Notes under the pieces: model-generated
The model's input: the letters and a program-made list of their open reading frames with translations, nothing else
Database searches by the model: none
What the model was told of the DNA's origin: nothing
Shown: piece by piece, positions 7,621-11,747 of the stretch
How positions within the stretch are numbered: the stretch's first letter is position 1
Layout: each line of letters starts with the position of its first letter
Translations under genes and position numbers: made by a program
NCBI GenBank assembly: GCA_025963815.1
Contig: JAOQAA010000377.1
Location: 1 to 11,747 of the forward strand
DNA from: Capsulimonas sp.
GTDB taxonomy: Bacteria; Armatimonadota; Armatimonadia; Armatimonadales; Capsulimonadaceae
DNA: 11,747 bases
Reading direction: 5' to 3'

Positions 7621-9129
7621 ATGATGGATGACAGCGCGCTGCTTCGGCGCTTTCAAGAGGAGAAATCGGAGGCGGCCTTCGCAGCCCTCGTCCAGCGGCA
7701 TCGGCAGTTTGTGTTCCGAGTTTGCTTAAGGGAAGTCGGGGATTCGGCGCTGGCGGAGGATGTCTCTCAGGCCGTCTTTCTGATCCTGTTGCGAAAGTCG
7801 AACTCGATCAAGCCCGGCGCGCCGCTCTCAGGATGGCTATTTTCCACGGCGCGGTTCGCATCTCGAAATGCGCTGCGGATGCAGGCGCGGCAGAGGCGGC
7901 GTGAAGAAGAGGCGGAGGCAATGCGGCACAACGACAGCGCGGGAAACGGCGATCTCACAGATTTGCTCACCGACGCCCTGGCGAGCCTTCGCGCCGCAGA
8001 CCGGGATCTGCTGATCCTCAAGTACTACGAGGGATCGACCAGCGCCGAACTTGCCCGGCGCATGGACATCAGCGAAGCCGCCGTCCGCACCCGCATTTCC
8101 CGCGCCCTGGACCGGATGCGCCGCTGGTGCGCCGCACACGGCGCGCCAACCACCGTAATCATCCTGGCGGCGATGCTCGCGGACGAATGGAAAGCCGATG
8201 CGGCCCCGTCATCGCCCACACTTCCGGCCTCCCCAATCCATCCCAGACGCCTCGTCAGCAGCGAGGAAATTTTTCAAGGAGCCCTTCGCGCCATGCAAAT
8301 TCAACGATTCAAAACCACACTCGTCGCCACCCTGGCCGCCGCTGGTATGGCGACGGGAATCGCCGCCGGGATCAACGTCCCCGCCCCAACCGCAACGCAA
8401 GTCAATGCGAAGACCGCCTCTATGGCGTCCGAGCCGCAGGCAAGCGCCGCCGCCAAGCCGGCGCCGGACCTGATCACATACCGGCTGGTGACAATCGAGA
8501 CCGCCAAATTCGCGCCGCTGCGCGCCGCCTATCTCAAGGACGGCGACAGTTCGCGGCAAAATGGCGGCGCGCCTCCAAGCAAATCAGCAGCGACACAGAC
8601 AACACCAGCCACGGTCAAGCTCTCTTCGCTGTCATCCGTCGCCCTCACTGCGACTTCACCATCGACACAAAACAACTCGGGCGCGCCGAACAGCGCCAAT
8701 CAGGCAAATGAGAACTCCAGCATCGCCCCCGATGCAACGGCGCTCTACAAAGCCGTCATGCAAAATTCGGGAACGCTGTTGAGTTCACCGTCCATCATGG
8801 TCGCGCCTGGAAACGAAGCCGCCATGCAGTTGGCGAATAACGATGGGGCGATCAGCCTTACCAACAGGCCCTCCATACCCGCATCCAGCAGCGAGACGAT
8901 CACCACATGGAAATTTCACTTTGAACTCTCCCCCGCATTCTTGCAGGCAACGGGGGCGCCGATCAAAACAGACTTCACCCTACGCATCCCGAACAAGCAA
9001 GCCGCCCTGGTTTTGGAGACGCCACTCCGGGAAGCCGATGGAACGCAAAAAAAATCGCTCGTGATTTTCGCCTACGCGTATCCCCTAATCCCTGACGACA
9101 AACCCAGCGTCAGTCCATTCGAGAAATAA
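7621..9129 (+). CDS. ECF-type sigma factor fused to a membrane segment and extracytoplasmic C-terminal region
   Basis: This 502-residue protein has a sigma-70 region 2 at about residues 15-95 (EAAFAALVQRH, AEDVSQAVFLILLRK, GWLFSTARFASRNALR). Region 4 follows at about 113-170 (LRAADRDLLILKYYEGSTSAELARRM and the recognition helix SEAAVRTRISRALDRM). After a Pro/Ala-rich linker comes a hydrophobic helix at about 232-252 with a basic N-terminal flank (QIQRFK), consistent with a membrane anchor. The remaining 250 residues are Ala/Ser/Thr/Asn rich. They contain a low-complexity stretch and then a folded-looking part with SSPSIMVAPGNEAAMQ and a beta-rich end. The first half matches the large ECF groups of Verrucomicrobia, Acidobacteria and similar phyla, which often carry C-terminal extensions. 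I do not recognise the C-terminal domain. The ATG at 7621 (or 7624) starts in the usual place before region 2, with GGGAG about 12 bases upstream. No separate anti-sigma gene is adjacent, so the C-terminal part may control activity in cis. Confidence 0.88.
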   Translation: MMDDSALLRRFQEEKSEAAFAALVQRHRQFVFRVCLREVGDSALAEDVSQAVFLILLRKSNSIKPGAPLSGWLFSTARFASRNALRMQARQRRREEEAEAMRHNDSAGNGDLTDLLTDALASLRAADRDLLILKYYEGSTSAELARRMDISEAAVRTRISRALDRMRRWCAAHGAPTTVIILAAMLADEWKADAAPSSPTLPASPIHPRRLVSSEEIFQGALRAMQIQRFKTTLVATLAAAGMATGIAAGINVPAPTATQVNAKTASMASEPQASAAAKPAPDLITYRLVTIETAKFAPLRAAYLKDGDSSRQNGGAPPSKSAATQTTPATVKLSSLSSVALTATSPSTQNNSGAPNSANQANENSSIAPDATALYKAVMQNSGTLLSSPSIMVAPGNEAAMQLANNDGAISLTNRPSIPASSSETITTWKFHFELSPAFLQATGAPIKTDFTLRIPNKQAALVLETPLREADGTQKKSLVIFAYAYPLIPDDKPSVSPFEK

Positions 9130-9149
9130 GCCGCCCGCTCCCCATAACA

Positions 9150-9195
9150 AAATTGTCGTTGAAGGCGCTCGTTGCGGCGTCCTCAACGACAATTT
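9150..9195 (+). terminator. Hairpin downstream of the sigma-factor gene, probable terminator
   Basis: A perfect 13-base-pair stem, AAATTGTCGTTGA with TCAACGACAATTT (9150-9162 and 9183-9195), extends inward by GG/CC past one bulged A and closes a 15-base loop. It starts 21 bases after the stop codon. The A/T base pairs at the foot could supply a weak U tract, but no long T run follows. Positions 9196-9340 hold no gene; only a small hairpin GCTCT/AGAGC (9313-9329) is seen, just past the 3' end of the facing membrane-protein gene. Confidence 0.55.
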
Positions 9196-9340
9196 CCCGA
9201 TCCTTATCGCTACGGCGCATCTTCAATGATCCAGAATCCTTGAGGCGTTTCCTTCTCAACCATCTGCCGCCGGATAACCCAACGTCAGAGACATGTTATC
9301 ACGATAAACCTCGCTCTCATAATAAGAGCTGCTACAGAAT

Positions 9341-9691
9341 TTACTCGGGGTCCGGCTTCGCCCAATCGTTATAGACCCGGTCTTCTTTCAAGACGATCCC
9401 CGCATCCAAACGCTTTTGCTTCTCGATATCGCCTTCTTTGATCATGCACGTGAAACCCCAAACGAAGATGAGCGCCATGGCTCCGCAAATCGAGAGAACG
9501 ACAGGTTCGGTCAACGAGTGCGGATGATGCCTGCTTAACAGAATCACCGATGCGGGAACGCTTGCCAGCGTGCCCATCAGCGCTCTGCGGCGAAAAGGCT
9601 TTGAAAGCTTTTTTCGCCACAGCGCAATATGAAGGAAGAGACAAAAGACGAAGTAGCCGATGACTAACTTATCGTCGAAATTGAGATGCAT
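9341..9691 (-). CDS. Small three-helix membrane protein of unknown function
   Basis: The 116-residue product has three hydrophobic segments at about residues 9-24, 37-53 and 62-82. A strongly basic loop (RKKLSKPFRRR) follows the first segment, which by the positive-inside rule puts the N-terminus outside and the C-terminus inside. The last 30 residues are charged and soluble (KEGDIEKQKRLDAG, ending DWAKPDPE). No enzymatic motif or known family was recognised. The start at 9689-9691 is preferred over longer in-frame starts up to 9757. GAGG lies 6 bases upstream of it, and the extended -10 promoter at 9724-9732 would fall inside the longer versions. It is divergent from the S10 peptidase gene and convergent with the sigma-factor gene. 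Nothing ties its job to either. Confidence 0.72.
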   Translation of the reverse strand: MHLNFDDKLVIGYFVFCLFLHIALWRKKLSKPFRRRALMGTLASVPASVILLSRHHPHSLTEPVVLSICGAMALIFVWGFTCMIKEGDIEKQKRLDAGIVLKEDRVYNDWAKPDPE

Positions 9692-9723
9692 GCACGGCCT
9701 CAGTTCCCGCAAACGATATTCGT

Positions 9724-9732
9724 ATTGTATCA
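9724..9732 (-). promoter_or_regulatory. Extended -10 promoter of the small membrane protein
   Basis: On the minus strand this reads TGATACAAT, a TGn extended -10 with TACAAT matching five of six consensus bases. No good -35 lies 16-18 bases upstream, as is common for extended -10 promoters. The predicted leader is about 25 bases and contains the GAGG ribosome site. Confidence 0.45.
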
Positions 9733-9805
9733 TGCGGGCGGCTTGACGCTTTGCCACTCCCCAGATCCATCGTCTTGCAATCTCAAAGAGTCGCTTGATT
9801 TTTTG

Positions 9806-9834
9806 TTGACCGAGGCGTTGTACTATTGTCTAGC
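9806..9834 (+). promoter_or_regulatory. Candidate promoter of the S10 peptidase gene
   Basis: TTGACC (9806-9811, five of six -35 bases) is followed after 17 bases by TCTAGC (9829-9834), a poor -10. Transcription from here would start near 9841 and include the short leader ORF at 9887. Confidence 0.3.
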
Positions 9835-9886
9835 CCGAAGCGAATGCGTGAATTGCTCCACAGGTATCATTCCTGGGAGCGTCTCG

Positions 9887-9931
9887 ATGCACTTTTCAAA
9901 ATACCGCCATTTAAGAGAAACCACCCAATGA
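9887..9931 (+). CDS. Possible 14-codon leader ORF overlapping the S10 peptidase start
   Basis: ATG at 9887 has a good GGGAG ribosome site (9875-9879) with a 7-base spacer. It encodes MHFSKYRHLRETTQ and ends in TGA at 9929-9931, overlapping the peptidase ATG at 9928 as ATGA. The peptidase start itself has only a poor AAGAGA site, so translation may be coupled to this short frame. There is no run of a single amino acid as in attenuation leaders. It is too short to be sure it is more than chance. Confidence 0.3.
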   Translation: MHFSKYRHLRETTQ

Positions 9932-11412
9932 GCAACGAAACACCCGAACCAAAAGAATACGCGGCGCCGTCTGGAAGCAGCAAACGGATAGTCTGGCATA
10001 CCAGCGGCGGCGAGGCCGTGGAGATCGACGTGGCGGCGGAATGGATCGTCCTGCGCAAAAAGGAAAAACCCGCGGCGGAAATCTTTCACACGTATTACAA
10101 GGCCGCAGACGCGAAAAGCCGCAGGCCGGTCACGTTTGTCTTCAATGGCGGCCCCGGAGCCGCGTCCGCCTATCTCCACATCGGCGGGATTGGACCTCAG
10201 CGCGTCGCGTTTGGCCCCACTGGCGCGATGCCGCCGCCGCCGACCCGATTGGTCGAGAACTCTGAAAGCTGGATTGAGTTTACGGATCTTGTGTTCGTGG
10301 ACCCAGTCGGAACTGGGTTTAGCCGCGTCATTGAGCCGGAAAAGAAGCCGGATGAAAAGGACAAGCCCGATCCGTCGAAAACCGTTGATGAAAAGGAATA
10401 TTATGCGCTGGAGCGAGATCTGGAATCGCTGGGCGAGTTTATCGAGCGGTTCCTCTCCAAGCATAAACTCTGGGATGTCCCGATCTATATCGCCGGCGAA
10501 AGCTATGGCGGATTTCGCAGCGCCAAACTGGCCCGCCGCCTGCAGGAGACCCATGGGGTCGGTTTGACGGCGGCGATCGCCATCTCCCCAGCCCTGGAGT
10601 TTTCTCTGCTGCAGGCGAACGATTACGATGTCCAATCCTTTGTGGACCAGTTCTGCTCCATGGCCCTGGCGGCGGCGTTTCACAAGCGTTCACGAGTTCT
10701 CACGGGCGACGAGCCGATTGAGACTCAGCGCAAAGCGATCGAAGCATTCGCCACCGGAGAACTGGCGCGCGCTCTGCTGATCGGAACCGCAAGCAACGGA
10801 GCAGTACGCGGGCAGGTCTTTACCAGAGTTGCGGATTTCCTGGGACTTTCCGAAGATCTAGTCCAGCGTGGACACGGACGAGTGCCCTTCTGGCGCTTCG
10901 CCCGTGAGCTTCTAAAATCCGAGCAGAAAACGCTCAGCTATTACGATGCGTCGGCCACGGCAATCGACCCGTTTCCCGACCGCGACGGGAATGAAGCGCC
11001 GGAGCCGGGCCTGGCCGGTTCGCAACGCCTCTTCGTGAGCGGCATCAATCACCTGCTGCGCAGCGAACTGAACGTCGAGACTGACCGCAAGTACGAGATC
11101 TTGAGTTACGATGTCAACAGTGAATGGAAGCGCGACGGCAATAGCCACGTGTTTGAAGCTCCGGCAGGGTCCATCGACGATCTGCGTTACGCCATGAGCG
11201 TGAACCCGCACATGAAAGTGCTCATCGCTCACGGATACTACGACATGGTCACGCCCTACTTCTCATCCGAACGTCTCGCCTCGCAGATGAAGCTCTTGCC
11301 CGAACAAAAAGAGAACCTCTTCATCCAGCACTATCAAGGCGGGCACATGTTCTACACATGGGACCAATCCCGCGCCGACTTCCGCGATTGGGTGCGACGG
11401 CATTACGTCTGA
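9928..11412 (+). CDS. Serine carboxypeptidase-like protein, peptidase family S10
   Basis: This 494-residue alpha/beta-hydrolase of family S10 would remove residues from peptide C-termini. It has NGGPGAAS (73-80) forming the oxyanion region, GESYGG with nucleophile Ser192, Asp439 in HGYYDMVTP and His473 in GGHMFY, so the catalytic triad is complete. FVDPVGTGFS (about 123-132) is another family signature, followed by a Lys/Asp/Pro-rich insertion (EKKPDEKDKPDP). Family S10 proteins are normally exported, but no signal peptide is present at this start. Nor is one visible in the 34 residues that an earlier in-frame start at 9826 would add. The start at 9928 is chosen because the first S10-like residues follow soon after. 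The frame upstream is not family-like and has no ribosome site, although the site before 9928 is also weak. A cytoplasmic location is therefore predicted. It appears to be a single-gene unit. Confidence 0.92.
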   Translation: MSNETPEPKEYAAPSGSSKRIVWHTSGGEAVEIDVAAEWIVLRKKEKPAAEIFHTYYKAADAKSRRPVTFVFNGGPGAASAYLHIGGIGPQRVAFGPTGAMPPPPTRLVENSESWIEFTDLVFVDPVGTGFSRVIEPEKKPDEKDKPDPSKTVDEKEYYALERDLESLGEFIERFLSKHKLWDVPIYIAGESYGGFRSAKLARRLQETHGVGLTAAIAISPALEFSLLQANDYDVQSFVDQFCSMALAAAFHKRSRVLTGDEPIETQRKAIEAFATGELARALLIGTASNGAVRGQVFTRVADFLGLSEDLVQRGHGRVPFWRFARELLKSEQKTLSYYDASATAIDPFPDRDGNEAPEPGLAGSQRLFVSGINHLLRSELNVETDRKYEILSYDVNSEWKRDGNSHVFEAPAGSIDDLRYAMSVNPHMKVLIAHGYYDMVTPYFSSERLASQMKLLPEQKENLFIQHYQGGHMFYTWDQSRADFRDWVRRHYV

Positions 11413-11438
11413 GGCGAGGCAGCTAGCCCCAAATCCAG

Positions 11439-11465
11439 GACCCCATCATTAAAAGTGATGGGGTC
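11439..11465. terminator. Hairpin terminator after the S10 peptidase gene
   Basis: A perfect 10-base-pair stem, GACCCCATCA with TGATGGGGTC, closes a 7-base A-rich loop. It lies 27 bases after the stop codon, between two convergent genes. It lacks a clear T tract on either side, so termination strength is uncertain. Confidence 0.6.
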
Positions 11466-11501
11466 TATCGCCGATCTAGCCGATTGATTTTTCGAGCGAT
11501 T

Positions 11502-11747
11502 TCAAAAATCAGCGCCACATTCTTGCAGAAGGTACGCCCGCGCCATAGCGGAATAGGGCGAGCGGCGATCCATCAATTCGCGGAGCCTCAAAATATAGCC
11601 CTCTAGGAGATTTTGCAGTTCGCCCTGAAAATTACCACTAAAGGTACTAAATCTTTTCAACTTTAGATATAATTCAACGTCTGATCGAACACGCCGAAGA
11701 TAAATCCGGTGTGCATCATTCAAATCGTCACGATCCAGTCCAAAGAC
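11502..11747 (-). CDS. C-terminal end of an unrecognised protein (cut by window edge)
   Basis: A reading frame open from the right edge ends in TGA at 11502-11504 and shows 81 residues. They are mostly helical in character, with many Arg, Leu and Tyr (RRVRSDVELYLKLKRFS, then LLEGYILRLRELMDRRSPY), and end in ECGADF. No family was recognised. The start lies outside the window; the in-frame TTG at 11721-11723 has no supporting ribosome site. The stretch is visibly less GC-rich than the other genes here and uses A/T-ending codons more freely. This may mark a horizontally acquired gene or simply a noncoding open frame. Confidence 0.5.
   Translation of the reverse strand, partial: VFGLDRDDLNDAHRIYLRRVRSDVELYLKLKRFSTFSGNFQGELQNLLEGYILRLRELMDRRSPYSAMARAYLLQECGADF

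Noticed and set aside
9826..9927. N-terminal extension of the S10 peptidase
   Set aside because: No ribosome site, no signal peptide and no family resemblance in these 34 residues; a candidate promoter overlaps it.

Overview
The window is GC-rich bacterial chromosomal DNA with a codon bias toward G/C at third positions. The gene set is a NamZ-type muramidase, a GAF/ATPase regulator, an ECF sigma factor fused to a membrane domain, an S10 peptidase and the oxidative pentose phosphate genes. Together with GC-rich dispersed palindromic repeats, this suggests an environmental organism from a phylum such as Armatimonadota (Capsulimonas-like) or a neighbouring lineage. That assignment is inferred from general resemblance only; there is no rRNA or other phylogenetic marker here. 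No tRNA, rRNA, CRISPR array or insertion sequence was seen.

Layout. Positions 1-454 (minus) hold the N-terminal part of an exo-beta-N-acetylmuramidase (NamZ/DUF1343), cut by the window edge. Divergent from it, 584-2314 (plus) encodes a soluble GAF-GAF-coiled coil-HATPase regulator. A small basic protein (2409-2648, plus) follows, with its own TATAAT promoter and a near-perfect bidirectional hairpin terminator. Next come two oppositely oriented copies of a GC-rich palindromic repeat (2702-2842).

The central block, 2848-7261, is transcribed leftward in the order 6-phosphogluconate dehydrogenase (gnd, NADP-type, 470 aa), a second, short 6-phosphogluconate dehydrogenase (NAD-type by sequence), then glucose-6-phosphate dehydrogenase (zwf). 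These are the two dehydrogenase steps of the oxidative pentose phosphate pathway; the 6-phosphogluconolactonase is not in the window. The two 6PGDH genes are separated by a roughly 139-nt inverted repeat that can fold into a four-way (cloverleaf-like) structure.

The right part is more loosely organised. It has an ECF-type sigma factor carrying a C-terminal transmembrane segment and a large extracytoplasmic region (7621-9129, plus), and a small three-helix membrane protein of unknown function (9341-9691, minus). Divergent from that is an S10 serine carboxypeptidase-family protein (9928-11412, plus), preceded by a possible 14-codon leader ORF. The end of an unrecognised, less GC-rich gene (11502-11747, minus) runs off the right edge.

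The strongest candidates for a second look are the cloverleaf repeat between the two 6PGDH genes, the pairing of two 6PGDH cofactor classes in one locus, and the sigma factor fused to a membrane-anchored domain. I do not see clear evidence for a wholly new multi-gene system.
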